DNA of 64,000 nucleotides from Burkholderiaceae bacterium (GTDB taxonomy: Bacteria > Pseudomonadota > Gammaproteobacteria > Burkholderiales > Burkholderiaceae_C), in contig JAEUOY010000030.1 in the NCBI GenBank assembly GCA_016790515.1, positions 22,717 to 86,716 of the forward strand, written 5' to 3'. The notes below the pieces were generated by a model. That model was given only the letters and a program-made list of their open reading frames with translations. It made no database searches and had not been told where the DNA came from. The position numbers and the translations under genes were made by a program. Positions 30,484-38,722 of the stretch are shown here, in pieces; position 1 is the first letter of the stretch, and every line of letters begins with the position of its first letter.

Positions 30484-30560
30484 GGGCCGTTAGCTCAGTT
30501 GGTCAGAGCAGAGGACTCATAATCCTTTGGTCGTTGGTTCAAGTCCAACACGGCCTACCA
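30484..30560 (+). tRNA. tRNA with CAU anticodon (Ile2 or Met)
   Basis: 77 nt including CCA. Acceptor arms are GGGCCGT and ACGGCCT with a G-U first pair. The anticodon stem is AGGAC/ATCCT-like around CTCATAA (anticodon CAT), and the T arm is GGTTCAAGTCC. The variable region TTGGTC and T arm resemble tRNA-Ile2, in which C34 becomes lysidine. Elongator Met is the alternative. Reading alone cannot decide. Confidence 0.88.
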
Positions 30561-30656
30561 GTCCCAGAGGCGACCACCGCGGGAGCGGTCGTCGGGCGAC
30601 CGCATGGGATCGTCATCGAGTCGGGGCAGGGCGTGGACGCGCTGAGCCGGGACGTG

Positions 30657-30767
30657 GTCGACAGGACTCCGGCGGCCCTGGACGAGGTGGTCGCCAAGCT
30701 GCCGAGCGGCTTCCCAGCGCAGGTTGCCGACGCGATCCTGGGCGGCCTCGAGGCGGCCGTCGGCTAG
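30657..30767 (+). pseudogene. HipA C-terminal remnant
   Basis: A frame ending at TAG 30767 encodes VVDRTPAALDEVVAKLPSGF and PAQVADAILGGLEAAVG. This resembles the last 35 residues of HipA-type Ser/Thr kinases (LPxGFPxxVxxxILxG). The frame runs back into the tRNA with no HipA-like sequence before about 30640, so only the 3' tip is left. A deletion next to the tRNA is likely. Confidence 0.55.
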
Positions 30768-30843
30768 CTCGCTTCGGCCGCTGCGCTTTGAGTCCTCGCG
30801 CCCATTGGTCTGCGCCGCCGTGGCCAACGGGCTCTGTTGGGCT

Positions 30844-31818
30844 CTATGGGGCAGCGGCCGCCGCCGTCCGCGCGCGCCGCCACTGCATGTACAGCACCCC
30901 GGCCAGCACCACCGCGCCGCCGACCAGCTGCTCGGCCAGCGGCTGCACGCCGAAGAACAGCAGCGAGATCAGCACCGCGAAGACCGGCACCATGTTCTGC
31001 CACAGGCCGCCGGTCTGGATGCCCAGGCGGTTGACGCCGGTGTTCCAGGCCACGGTGGCCAGCGCGGTGCAGAACACCGCCGCCACCAGCAGCTGGAACA
31101 CCGGCTCCGGCGCCGGGCTCAGGTTGGGCGCGCCCGCCAGGCCGGTGGCCCGCGCGCCGGCCCAGAACAGCAGCAGCCAGGGCAGGGCGCCGACAGTGGT
31201 GAGGAAGGTGCGCCGCAGCTGCGGCGTGCTGGGCGCAAACCAGCGCTGGGCCAGGATCGAGTAGGCCGTCCAGCTGCAGATGCCTAGCACCACCAGCGCC
31301 TCGCCGCCCTGCAGGCTGAACGCCGCGCCCGCCGGCGCAGCGCTGCCGACGCGGGCCCGGCCCAGGACCGCGATGCCCGCGCCGATCAGCGTCAGCGCAG
31401 TGGCGCCCCAGAAGCCGCGTTCGAGCCGGGCGCCGGTCATCAGCCGCGACACCACCGCCACGTAGACCGGCGAGCCGGCCGACAGCGCGGCCACCGTCAT
31501 CGGGTGGGTGTGGAACAGGCCGACGTTGTACAGCACCAGGAAGCCGGCCACGCACAGGCTCAGCACCGCCACCCGCCACAGCGGGATCGGCGAGCGCAGC
31601 TGCCGCAGGCCGAGCGAGACCGCCAGCATTGCGCCCAGCAGCAGCGTGGCCACCAGGTAACGCAGCGGCGAGACCCAGAACGGATCGAAGTGCTTCAGCA
31701 GCGCGGCCGACAGCGGCAGGTTCAGGCCCCACAGCAGGCTGGCGAACAGGTAGCCGCCGGTGCCGACCAGGGCTGCGCGCCGCGCTGCGGCGCCCGGCGC
31801 GGCCGACGTGGTGGACAC
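30844..31818 (-). CDS. EamA/DMT-family transporter
   Basis: 324 aa from a GTG at 31816-31818, 2 bp after the stop of the upstream oxidoreductase gene. It has about ten hydrophobic segments in two EamA repeats (first: YLFASLLWGLNLPLSAALL; second: VVLGICSWTAYSILAQRWF). The C-terminal GGAVVLAGVLYMQWRRAR ends the last helix with positive charges. Such proteins export metabolites across the inner membrane. Substrate unknown. Confidence 0.88.
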   Translation of the reverse strand: MSTTSAAPGAAARRAALVGTGGYLFASLLWGLNLPLSAALLKHFDPFWVSPLRYLVATLLLGAMLAVSLGLRQLRSPIPLWRVAVLSLCVAGFLVLYNVGLFHTHPMTVAALSAGSPVYVAVVSRLMTGARLERGFWGATALTLIGAGIAVLGRARVGSAAPAGAAFSLQGGEALVVLGICSWTAYSILAQRWFAPSTPQLRRTFLTTVGALPWLLLFWAGARATGLAGAPNLSPAPEPVFQLLVAAVFCTALATVAWNTGVNRLGIQTGGLWQNMVPVFAVLISLLFFGVQPLAEQLVGGAVVLAGVLYMQWRRARTAAAAAP

Positions 31819-31820
31819 GA

Positions 31821-32912
31821 TCAGTCGTCGGCCACGAAGCGCGGCCAGGTGCTCGAGACGTAGTTCAGGAACGCCGGCCCCAGCCCCTCGGCCACCAGGT
31901 GGGCGCGGCTGACCGGCCGCTCGATGCAGCGGAACGCCGGGTCGGCCAGCGCGCGGCGGGCGAAGTCGTGGTGCAGCATCGCGCCGCGGCCGATCAGCAC
32001 GAAGTCGGCACCGCTGTCCAGGCAGCGCGCGGCGGTGGCGGCGTCCATGATCCTGCCGGCCACGCCCAGCCGGGTGGCGCCGCGGTCCAGCGCCGCGAAG
32101 TGGGCGATCAGCGGCCGGTCGGCGAAGGCCGGGTCCTGCGGCGGCTTGAAGCAGTCCCACAGCGACATGTCCAGGTAGTCGACCCGGCCGCCGGCCAGCA
32201 CCTGTTGCGCCAGCGCCAGCGACTCGGGCATCGTGATGCCGAAGCGCTCGGGCGACAGCCGCAGGCCGAGCTGGAAGTCGGCTCCGGTGGCCGCGCGCAC
32301 GCCTTCGATCAGTTCGAACAGGATGCGATTGCGGTTCTCGAAGCTGCCACCGTAGCGGTCGCTGCGCTGGTTGTGCTCGGCGTCCAGGAACTGGGCCAGC
32401 AGGTAGCCATGCGCGCCATGCAGCTCGACGCCCTGAAAGCCGGCCTGCTCGGCGCGCCGCGCGGCGGCGATGAAGTCCTGCACCAACTGCTCGACCTCGG
32501 CAGTGGCGAGTGCGCGCGCGCCGGTCTCGGCATCGTCCCAGGGCGCCACCGCGCGCTGATGGGTCAGCGCGGTGTCGGCGCGCCGGCCCGAGTGCTGCAA
32601 CTGCAGGCAGGAGACGCTGCCGCCGGCATGGATGCCCCGGGCCAGCCGGGCCAGCCCGTCCAGGTGGGCGTCCGACCAGGCTCCCAGCTGCCCCGGGAAG
32701 CCCTGGCCCGTGGCCTGCACATGCGCGGCACAGGTCATCGTCATGCCGAAGCCGCCGCCCGCGCGCATCGTCAACCAGCGGTATTCGTCATCGCCCAGCG
32801 TGCCGTCGGCGTGGCTCTGCCAGTTGGTCAGCGGCGCCAGCGTGATGCGGTTGGACCAGGTCGGTCCGTGCCTCAGTGGCAGCGGGTCGGACAGCGCGGC
32901 AGTGATGGTCAT
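31821..32912 (-). CDS. NADH:flavin oxidoreductase, Old Yellow Enzyme family
   Basis: 363 aa. An FMN TIM barrel with the segments RITLAPLTNWQSHADG, LQLQHSGRRAD, the substrate-binding GVELHGAHGYLLAQFLDAEH, then NQRSDRYGGSFENR and GADFVLIGRGAML. It is the single-domain OYE form without the C-terminal iron-sulfur/FAD part of 2,4-dienoyl-CoA reductase. It should reduce activated C=C bonds using NAD(P)H. It is cotranscribed with the EamA gene. Confidence 0.9.
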   Translation of the reverse strand: MTITAALSDPLPLRHGPTWSNRITLAPLTNWQSHADGTLGDDEYRWLTMRAGGGFGMTMTCAAHVQATGQGFPGQLGAWSDAHLDGLARLARGIHAGGSVSCLQLQHSGRRADTALTHQRAVAPWDDAETGARALATAEVEQLVQDFIAAARRAEQAGFQGVELHGAHGYLLAQFLDAEHNQRSDRYGGSFENRNRILFELIEGVRAATGADFQLGLRLSPERFGITMPESLALAQQVLAGGRVDYLDMSLWDCFKPPQDPAFADRPLIAHFAALDRGATRLGVAGRIMDAATAARCLDSGADFVLIGRGAMLHHDFARRALADPAFRCIERPVSRAHLVAEGLGPAFLNYVSSTWPRFVADD

Positions 32913-32970
32913 GGCCGAGTGTGGCCGGCCCGCAGCCGTCCCGGCAAACACCTGGGTGACAGACCGCAGC

Positions 32971-33789
32971 TCAGCCCTGCCGGACCAGCGCCAGCTGGCG
33001 CGCCTGCAGCACCAATTGCCCGCTGGCGTCCCACAGCGCGCCGTCTTCCACCACCCGGCCGTCGCTCAGGTCGTGCGACCAGAACTGGCCCAGCAGCCAG
33101 CCCGGCGCCGGACGGCGGCGCAGGTGCACCGTCAGCTCGATCGTGGGCACCCAGCCGACCATGCCCAGCAGGCCGAACACCGCCGGCGGAAAGGCGTCGG
33201 CCATCAGCAGGCAGGCCAGCGCATCCGGCGCGCGGCCATCGCTGAAGCGGATCCAGCCGCTGACCCGGGCCTGGCCGGCGGCACCGGGCCGCGCCTGGTC
33301 GGGATGCAGACGGATGTCCAGTCGCTCGAGGATCGGCAGCTCGATGCCCTGGGCCGGGGCCGACCGGGTCGGGCAGGCCTCGGGCGGCGGGATCTCGGGC
33401 GGCGGCAGCGTCAGCAGCGGCGCGGCCGCCGGCGCACCCAGATCGCCCATCGCGGCCAGCACTTCGAGCCGGGCGTCGCCTTGCTGGACCAGCGTCGCCC
33501 TGACGGTGCTGAGCGTGCGGCCGCTGCGCAGCAAGCGGGTCTCGATGCGGCAGGGCAGCCCGGCAAGCCCCGGGCGCAGGTAGTGAACGGTGATGCTCAG
33601 CGGGTCGGGCTGCGCCGGCGTGCGCTGCCGCAGCGCCTGCGCCGCCAGCGCCAGCAGGTAGCCGCCGTTGGGGTTGGCGCCGATGTTCCAGGCCGGGTGC
33701 ACCTGGCCTGCGAACGCGGCCACCGAGCCCGGCCCGACGGGCAGGGGTGCGAGCGGCGTCACCCGGGTCTCGTCGTCGAAAGGGCTCAT
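32971..33789 (-). CDS. Thioesterase-family protein (acyl-CoA thioesterase type)
   Basis: 272 aa. The sequence reads as a double hot-dog: HPAWNIGANPNGGYLLALAA and PDPLSITVHYLRPGLAG in the first half, and DALACLLMADAFPPAVFGLL with PTIELTVHLRRRPAPGW in the second. This is the TesB/PF13622-like pattern. It would hydrolyse acyl-CoA esters in the cytoplasm. The substrate is unknown. It is divergent from the solute-binding protein. Confidence 0.82.
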   Translation of the reverse strand: MSPFDDETRVTPLAPLPVGPGSVAAFAGQVHPAWNIGANPNGGYLLALAAQALRQRTPAQPDPLSITVHYLRPGLAGLPCRIETRLLRSGRTLSTVRATLVQQGDARLEVLAAMGDLGAPAAAPLLTLPPPEIPPPEACPTRSAPAQGIELPILERLDIRLHPDQARPGAAGQARVSGWIRFSDGRAPDALACLLMADAFPPAVFGLLGMVGWVPTIELTVHLRRRPAPGWLLGQFWSHDLSDGRVVEDGALWDASGQLVLQARQLALVRQG

Positions 33790-33949
33790 CCGCCGATTGT
33801 CCGCGAGGCGGGCGCGCGCCTCGCCGACGACGCGCCGCTTCGCCGACGAGGTGCCTGCGATGGCCGCGCCGGCCCAGCGCGGTGCGCCTACCTAGAATGC
33901 CCCCCGCGCACCACCCTGTGCGCCTACCACTCGCTGAGGATCCGCATCC

Positions 33950-34819
33950 ATGTCACGCATCCATGCCCTGATCGCCGCGCTGTGCCTGGCGCCCACCGTC
34001 GCCCTCGCCCAGTTGGCGACGGCGCCCTTCGAAGGACGCCTGAAGAAGATCCACGAGAGCAAGTCGATCTCGCTCGCCTACCGCACCGACGCGCAGCCGT
34101 TCTCCTTCGAGGACATGGACAAGAAGCCGGCCGGCTACACCGTCGACCTCTGCAAGGCCGTGGTCGGCGTGATCGAGCGCCAGATCGGCGTCGCGCCGCT
34201 GCAGGTCAAGTGGGTGCCGGTGACGACGCAGAATCGCTTCAGCACGATCGCCAGCGGCCAGGCCGACATGGAATGCGGCGCCAGCACCGTGACGCTCGGG
34301 CGTCTAAAGGAGGTGAGCTTCTCGACGCTGACCTTCGTCGACGGCACCGGCGTGCTGGTGCGCAGCAGCACCGCCGGCAATTCGCTGATGGATCTGGCGA
34401 ACAAGAAGATCGGCGTGATCGCCGGCACCAGCAACGAACGCGCGCTCGCCGATGCGCTCAAGGCCAAGGTCGTGACCGCGACGATCGTGCCGGTCGCGAC
34501 GCGCGACCAGGGCCTCGAGCAGCTCGAGGCAGGCAGCATCGACGCCTTCGCCAGCGACCGCGTGCTGCTGGTCGGGCTCGCCAGCAAGTCGAAGGACCCG
34601 AAGTCGCTCGCGCTGCTCGCCGATGCGCTGTCCTACGAGCCCTATGCGATCGCGCTGCCGCGTGGCGACTGGGCGCTGCAGCAGTCGGTCAACGCGGCGC
34701 TGGCGCAGATCTACAAGAGCGCGGCACTGCCGGAGCTCTACGGCCGCTGGTTCGCCCCGCTCGGCCGCCCGAGCCCGGCGCTCGAACTCATGTACGCGCT
34801 CGGCCGCCTGCCTGAGTGA
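33950..34819 (+). CDS. Amino-acid-type periplasmic solute-binding protein
   Basis: 289 aa. The signal peptide is MSRIHALIAALCLAPTVALA. The SBP_bac_3 fold shows in KSISLAYRTDAQPFSFED, PAGYTVDLCKAV, ASGQADMECGASTVTLGR (ligand loop) and KIGVIAGTSNERAL. A TAGAAT box at 33893-33898 may be its -10. No permease or ATPase gene is adjacent, so it is an orphan receptor. It could serve a transporter coded elsewhere or act in signalling. Confidence 0.9.
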   Translation: MSRIHALIAALCLAPTVALAQLATAPFEGRLKKIHESKSISLAYRTDAQPFSFEDMDKKPAGYTVDLCKAVVGVIERQIGVAPLQVKWVPVTTQNRFSTIASGQADMECGASTVTLGRLKEVSFSTLTFVDGTGVLVRSSTAGNSLMDLANKKIGVIAGTSNERALADALKAKVVTATIVPVATRDQGLEQLEAGSIDAFASDRVLLVGLASKSKDPKSLALLADALSYEPYAIALPRGDWALQQSVNAALAQIYKSAALPELYGRWFAPLGRPSPALELMYALGRLPE

Positions 34820-34973
34820 CCGGCTCGCCGTTCGGCAGCTCGTTGCCGGCGAGGAACTGGAACGGCACCGACGAGGCCTGTCGGGCGCGGCAGGCTAGGT
34901 GCGGCCTTTGCTCGGGGACGGGCGGCCCGCGGGTCGATCATCGCGGCACGGCCGCATCGAGGAGGGTTCTTCC

Positions 34974-35660
34974 GTGAGCGAGGTCCCGAGATCCCTGGCG
35001 CCCTGGATGCGGTGCCTGCGGGCGGCCGCCGCCGGGGCCGCCGTGCTGGCGGCCACCGCAGGCTACGCTGCCCCGGCGGCGGCCGCGCCGGACGCCACCG
35101 CGTCGGCGACGGCCCAGGCGCTGGCCGCTCGTCCGGCCAGCAAGCAGGCCAGCATCACGCTCGAAGGCGCCGACGAGCCGATCACGCTGCTGCTGTTCGA
35201 ATGGGCCTCGGCGCCCGCGCCGCTGGGTTTCAGCACCTATGTGCCCAGCGACATGATCGTCCGCGCGCCGGGCGCCGGCCCCGCACCGACGCTGCGCTTC
35301 GTCGCGAACTTCGGCGGCGTGCTGCAGGAGCAGGCCTATCTCGAGCTGGCGCCGCTGCCAGCGGCCCTCACGCCGGAGCAGGCGGTCGCCGCGATCGCCC
35401 GTTCGGCGCCGGCTGGCGCGCCGCTGCGGCGCTGCAGCGGCGCGGACTGCCGGCTCGGCTGGGCGATCGCCGAGTTCGACGTCGCCGCCGGCACCAAGAC
35501 CCGGGGCCGGGCGGCCGGCGTCGTCGCGCTGGGAAGGCACGGCGACCGCTACTTCAGGCTGACGCTGCGCCATCCGCTGGAATACGGCAGCGGCTTCGGC
35601 CCCCGCGCCGACCTCATCCTGAACGAATGGCGCTGGCGCGATACCGGCGCGGGGTTGTGA
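34974..35660 (+). CDS. Exported hypothetical protein
   Basis: 228 aa from GTG 34974, chosen because GGAGGG lies 8 bp upstream; an upstream frame extension to 34899 has no ribosome site. The hydrophobic Ala-rich stretch AAAAGAAVLAATAGYAAP is a likely signal peptide. The mature protein is beta-rich (TLRFVANFGGVLQEQAYLEL), with two close Cys (RRCSGADCRLGW) and ends DLILNEWRWRDTGAGL. I do not recognise the family. Similar DUF-type periplasmic proteins share an NEW/R ending. Confidence 0.75.
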   Translation: MSEVPRSLAPWMRCLRAAAAGAAVLAATAGYAAPAAAAPDATASATAQALAARPASKQASITLEGADEPITLLLFEWASAPAPLGFSTYVPSDMIVRAPGAGPAPTLRFVANFGGVLQEQAYLELAPLPAALTPEQAVAAIARSAPAGAPLRRCSGADCRLGWAIAEFDVAAGTKTRGRAAGVVALGRHGDRYFRLTLRHPLEYGSGFGPRADLILNEWRWRDTGAGL

Positions 35661-35661
35661 A

Positions 35662-36114
35662 CTAGAGGACGATCGGGCGCTTGGTCTTGGTCGGCACGTC
35701 GTAGTGGGCGACCTCGCGCTTGCTGCCCAGGCTGACATGGATGCAGCCGAACTCGACCAGCATCTGGCCGAACTCGAGGTTGGGCAGTTCGCGCAGGATC
35801 CTCCTGACGGCCTCGACTTCCAGCGCTTCGGTCTCGAAGCCCCTGATCACGATGTCGGCGGCTTCGCCGCGGACATGCTGCGAGGTGGCGCTGCCGCCGA
35901 CGGCGGCATTCAGTTCCGGGCATCGATAGCCGCTGTTGACCTGCACCGGCACCTTGAAGAGCGCCCGGATCGGCTCCAGCAACTCGACGGCCACCCGCGT
36001 CAGGCTGGCCTTGATCGCGGGGCTTGCGTTCGCCATGTCGCGGTTCTTCTGCAGCAGCAGGCGGTTGTCGGTCCGGGTGAGTTCCTCGAAGGTGAAGTTC
36101 GGGCTGAGATTCAT
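35662..36114 (-). CDS. D-Ala-D-Ala carboxypeptidase-like M15 peptidase
   Basis: 150 aa from ATG 36114 (MNLSPNFTFEELTRTDN); an ATG at 36129 adds five residues. The Peptidase_M15_3 pattern is complete: LLEPIRALFKVPVQVNSGYRCP, NAAVGGSATSQHVRGEAADI with metal ligands His80 and Asp87, and the third ligand His126 in CIHVSLG. No signal peptide is visible. Phage endolysins of this kind exist, but no phage genes are nearby. The gene converges on the exported protein gene with a 1-bp gap. Confidence 0.85.
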   Translation of the reverse strand: MNLSPNFTFEELTRTDNRLLLQKNRDMANASPAIKASLTRVAVELLEPIRALFKVPVQVNSGYRCPELNAAVGGSATSQHVRGEAADIVIRGFETEALEVEAVRRILRELPNLEFGQMLVEFGCIHVSLGSKREVAHYDVPTKTKRPIVL

Positions 36115-36207
36115 CGCCTTGTCCCCCATGGCTTGTGTCGAACGACCAGCGGACGAGTGTAGTTCGGCAGCGACGCTGCGCGAGCCTGCCGCTACAGTGG
36201 CCATCCC

Positions 36208-36849
36208 ATGATTGACGGACGCCGCTGCGCGATCCCCGCCGACACCGTGCTGCAGGTGCGGGGCCTGCGCTTCGCCTACCCCGACCAGCCGGCGCTGTTC
36301 GACGGCTGGTCGGCCGACATCGGTGCCGGGCTGACGCGGCTGCAGGGCGAGGCCGGCAAGTCGACCTTGCTGCGCCTGCTGGCCGGCGCGCTGGCCGGCG
36401 ACGGCCGTGTGGTGCTCGCCGGCCGGCGCCTCGACACCGATCGCGCCGCCTGGCGCCGCGAGGCCTGCTGGATCGACCCGCGCGACCCGGCCTGGGACCC
36501 GCTGCGGCCCGACGAACTGATGGCCGAGCAGCAGGCGCTGCACCCAGGCTTCGACGCGACGGCCTGGCAGCGGCACCTGGCGGGCTTCGACCTGGCATCG
36601 CACCGCGGCAAGTCGATGCTTCAGCTGTCGACCGGCACGCGGCGCAAGGTGGCGCTGGCGGCGGCACTCAGCGCGGGCTGCGCGCTGACCCTGCTGGACG
36701 AGCCGACGGCCGGGCTCGACCGGCCCGCGATCGGCTGGCTCGAGCAGGCGCTGACCGAGGCCGCCGGCGAGCCCGGCCGCGCCTGGCTGCTGGCCAGCGC
36801 CTGGGGGCTCGAGGACGCGCTGCCCTGGGCGGGCACGATCACGCTCTGA
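36208..36849 (+). CDS. Orphan ABC ATPase with shortened Walker A
   Basis: 213 aa. Signature LSTGTRRKVALAAAL and Walker B ALTLLDEPTAGLD identify an ABC ATPase. The P-loop reads LQGEAGKSTLLRLLAG, two residues shorter than the canonical GxxGxGKST. The usual switch His after Walker B is not seen (LLASAWGLED). Product ATPase activity is therefore doubtful. No permease lies nearby. It may be a decaying gene or a variant regulatory subunit. Confidence 0.75.
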   Translation: MIDGRRCAIPADTVLQVRGLRFAYPDQPALFDGWSADIGAGLTRLQGEAGKSTLLRLLAGALAGDGRVVLAGRRLDTDRAAWRREACWIDPRDPAWDPLRPDELMAEQQALHPGFDATAWQRHLAGFDLASHRGKSMLQLSTGTRRKVALAAALSAGCALTLLDEPTAGLDRPAIGWLEQALTEAAGEPGRAWLLASAWGLEDALPWAGTITL

Positions 36850-36879
36850 CCTTCCCTCGACCGGCCCTCGATCGGCGCG

Positions 36880-37554
36880 TCAGCGCAGCACCTGGCCGAT
36901 CTGCTGCACCATCTGCGCGCCGGCCAGCAGCAGCGGGCCGCCCGACGGCTGGCGCTGCAGCGCGTCGAACGGGCCCAGCAGCATCGCCAGGCCGTCGCTG
37001 CGAACGAAGCTCAGGCGGACCTGACCGGCCGCCGGCCGTGCACCCGGGTCCCGCTGCCAGGGCTTCGCCGTGGCGCTGGCGCCCCGCGCGGCGGCCATCA
37101 GCGCCTGCCAGGCGGGCTGCAGCGCGGGCGGGGTGGTCTCGAACACCGCGACCCGGCCGCCGTGGTTCAGGTAGCGCAGGCGCCCGTCGGCATAGGCGGC
37201 CAGCACGTCCAGCCCGCCGTTGATCTCGACCTCGAAGACCACGCCCAGCAGCTCGCCCGGCGGCACCGGCTGGCGCTGCTCGCGCAGCCGGCCCCAGGCC
37301 AGCGCGCGCACCCGGCTGTCGGCGAGCGCATCCTCGGCCAGCGCGCGCAGTGCCGCCGGGTCGGCCGCAGCGTCGAACAGCAAGGTCTGCCAGGGCGCGC
37401 CCTCGGCCGGCGAGGCCGGGCGGTACAGCGCCGGCCGGTCGCAGAACAGCCGCTCGTAGAGCGCCGGGTCGGGCGCCGCATCGTGCATCGCGAGAGCCGC
37501 CGGTGCCAGGACGGTGCTGCCCAGTCCGAACAGCGTGAACAGGCGCTTCAGCAC
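36880..37554 (-). CDS. Exported hypothetical protein
   Basis: 224 aa from a GTG overlapping the end of the GNAT gene by 7 nt. The signal peptide MLKRLFTLFGLGSTVLAPAALA is clear. The body has GELLGVVFEVEINGGLDVLAAYADG and LRYLNHGGRVAVFETTPPAL, a pattern seen in Burkholderiales proteins of unknown function. It ends MVQQIGQVLR. No catalytic motif is recognised. Confidence 0.78.
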   Translation of the reverse strand: MLKRLFTLFGLGSTVLAPAALAMHDAAPDPALYERLFCDRPALYRPASPAEGAPWQTLLFDAAADPAALRALAEDALADSRVRALAWGRLREQRQPVPPGELLGVVFEVEINGGLDVLAAYADGRLRYLNHGGRVAVFETTPPALQPAWQALMAAARGASATAKPWQRDPGARPAAGQVRLSFVRSDGLAMLLGPFDALQRQPSGGPLLLAGAQMVQQIGQVLR

Positions 37555-38108
37555 GCGGCCCCCGCGGCGGCCACGCCGGCCACGCCGGCCAGGACGGCTT
37601 GGCGGTAAAAGCGCGTGTCGACCGCCATGCGCGGGAACGCCGCCGGCAGCGCGGCGGGCACGATGCGCTCGAAGCCCTGCTTCTCGTAGAACCGGTGCGC
37701 GGCGCCGAAGGCCTCGGTCGTGCCCAGCCACAGCGTGTGCAGGCCGGCTTCGCGGCAGCGCTGCTGCACCGCGCCGAGCAGCGCCGCGGCCACACCGGTC
37801 GCGCGGCCGCGTGCCTCGGCTGCGACGAACATCTTGCGCAGCACGCCGTGGCCGCCGCCGATGTCGAGCAGGCCGACGGTGCCGACCACGCGATCGCCGG
37901 CGCGCGCGACCCAGAAGCCGCCGGCGCCGCGCTGGTAGAACGCCGGCACGTCGAGCAGGTCGGGCTGGTCGGCAGCGGCGATCGGCAGGCCGAATTCCTG
38001 CTGCTGGATCGCCAGCACATGGGCCAGCACCGCGGCGGCGTCGGCGGGTTCGTAGCGGCGCAGCGTGATCGCCGCCGGTGCGTCGAGCGGGGTTTGGCGT
38101 GTCGTCAT
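37548..38108 (-). CDS. GNAT-family N-acetyltransferase
   Basis: 186 aa. Acetyl-CoA-binding motif A is seen as KMFVAAEARGRATGVAAALLG (RxxGxG/A-like), with the preceding strand RVVGTVGLLDIGGGHGVL and the C-terminal AFGAAHRFYEKQGFERI. The substrate is unknown. The C-terminus after residue 170 is a low-complexity Ala/Gly/Val run. It is divergent from the Lrp-type gene. Confidence 0.88.
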   Translation of the reverse strand: MTTRQTPLDAPAAITLRRYEPADAAAVLAHVLAIQQQEFGLPIAAADQPDLLDVPAFYQRGAGGFWVARAGDRVVGTVGLLDIGGGHGVLRKMFVAAEARGRATGVAAALLGAVQQRCREAGLHTLWLGTTEAFGAAHRFYEKQGFERIVPAALPAAFPRMAVDTRFYRQAVLAGVAGVAAAGAAC

Positions 38109-38178
38109 GGCAACCAGTGTGCGACGGCTTGCGCCGCGCATGCTGCCGTCTTCGCCGGCCCGACGACGGCCGGGCCGA

Positions 38179-38184
38179 GATAAT
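38179..38184 (+). promoter_or_regulatory. -10-like box in front of the Lrp gene
   Basis: GATAAT ends 7 bp before the ATG at 38192. The resulting transcript would start at or near the start codon. No -35 box is evident. Confidence 0.3.
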
Positions 38185-38191
38185 CGCGGCG

Positions 38192-38629
38192 ATGGACAAG
38201 ATCGACCGCGCAATCCTCGGCCTGCTGGTCCGTGATGGCCGCCTCAGCTTCCGCGAGCTCGGCGAAGCCGTGCACCTGAGCCCGAACGCGGTGGCCGAGC
38301 GCTTCCGGCGGCTGCGCGCCACCGGTGCGATCCGTCACATCCGCGCGACGCTGGACCCGGTGGCGCTGGGCCGTGCTCTGCAGGCGCAGATCGAGGTCAA
38401 GCTGGCGGCCGAGACGGCTGCGCTCGAGTTCGAGACCGCGCTGCGCCACCTGCCCCAGGTCGTCGGCGCGACGCTGATGACCGGCTCGTTCGACTACGCG
38501 GTGCGCGTGGCCTGCACCGATCGCGACGAGTTGATGCAGCTGACCGAGACGCTGCGCAGGACCGCCGGCGTGCGCGAGACCTACACCCGCCTGGTGCTGC
38601 GCGAGGTCGAACTGGCCGGCGCCCCGTGA
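38192..38629 (+). CDS. Lrp/AsnC-family transcriptional regulator
   Basis: 145 aa. The N-terminal helix-turn-helix is MDKIDRAILGLLVRDGRLSF, then RELGEAVHLSPNAVAERFRR. The C-terminal RAM ligand domain is VVGATLMTGSFDYAVRVACT and ends VRETYTRLVLREVEL. It is divergent from the GNAT gene, with 83 bp between starts, which suggests that gene as a target. Ligand unknown. Confidence 0.92.
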   Translation: MDKIDRAILGLLVRDGRLSFRELGEAVHLSPNAVAERFRRLRATGAIRHIRATLDPVALGRALQAQIEVKLAAETAALEFETALRHLPQVVGATLMTGSFDYAVRVACTDRDELMQLTETLRRTAGVRETYTRLVLREVELAGAP

Positions 38630-38722
38630 CCGGCGGGCGTGTCGCCGACCGGATTGCCCGGGCCGGCGATGGCGCCTAAGCTGGCGCCCCTGCGACCTGC
38701 ACCGCCCGAGCACCGACCGATC

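Noticed and set aside
34820-34973. A minus-strand fragment reading PFQFLAGNELPNGEPV
   Set aside because: Too short and without a recognised family; recorded only as a possible remnant.
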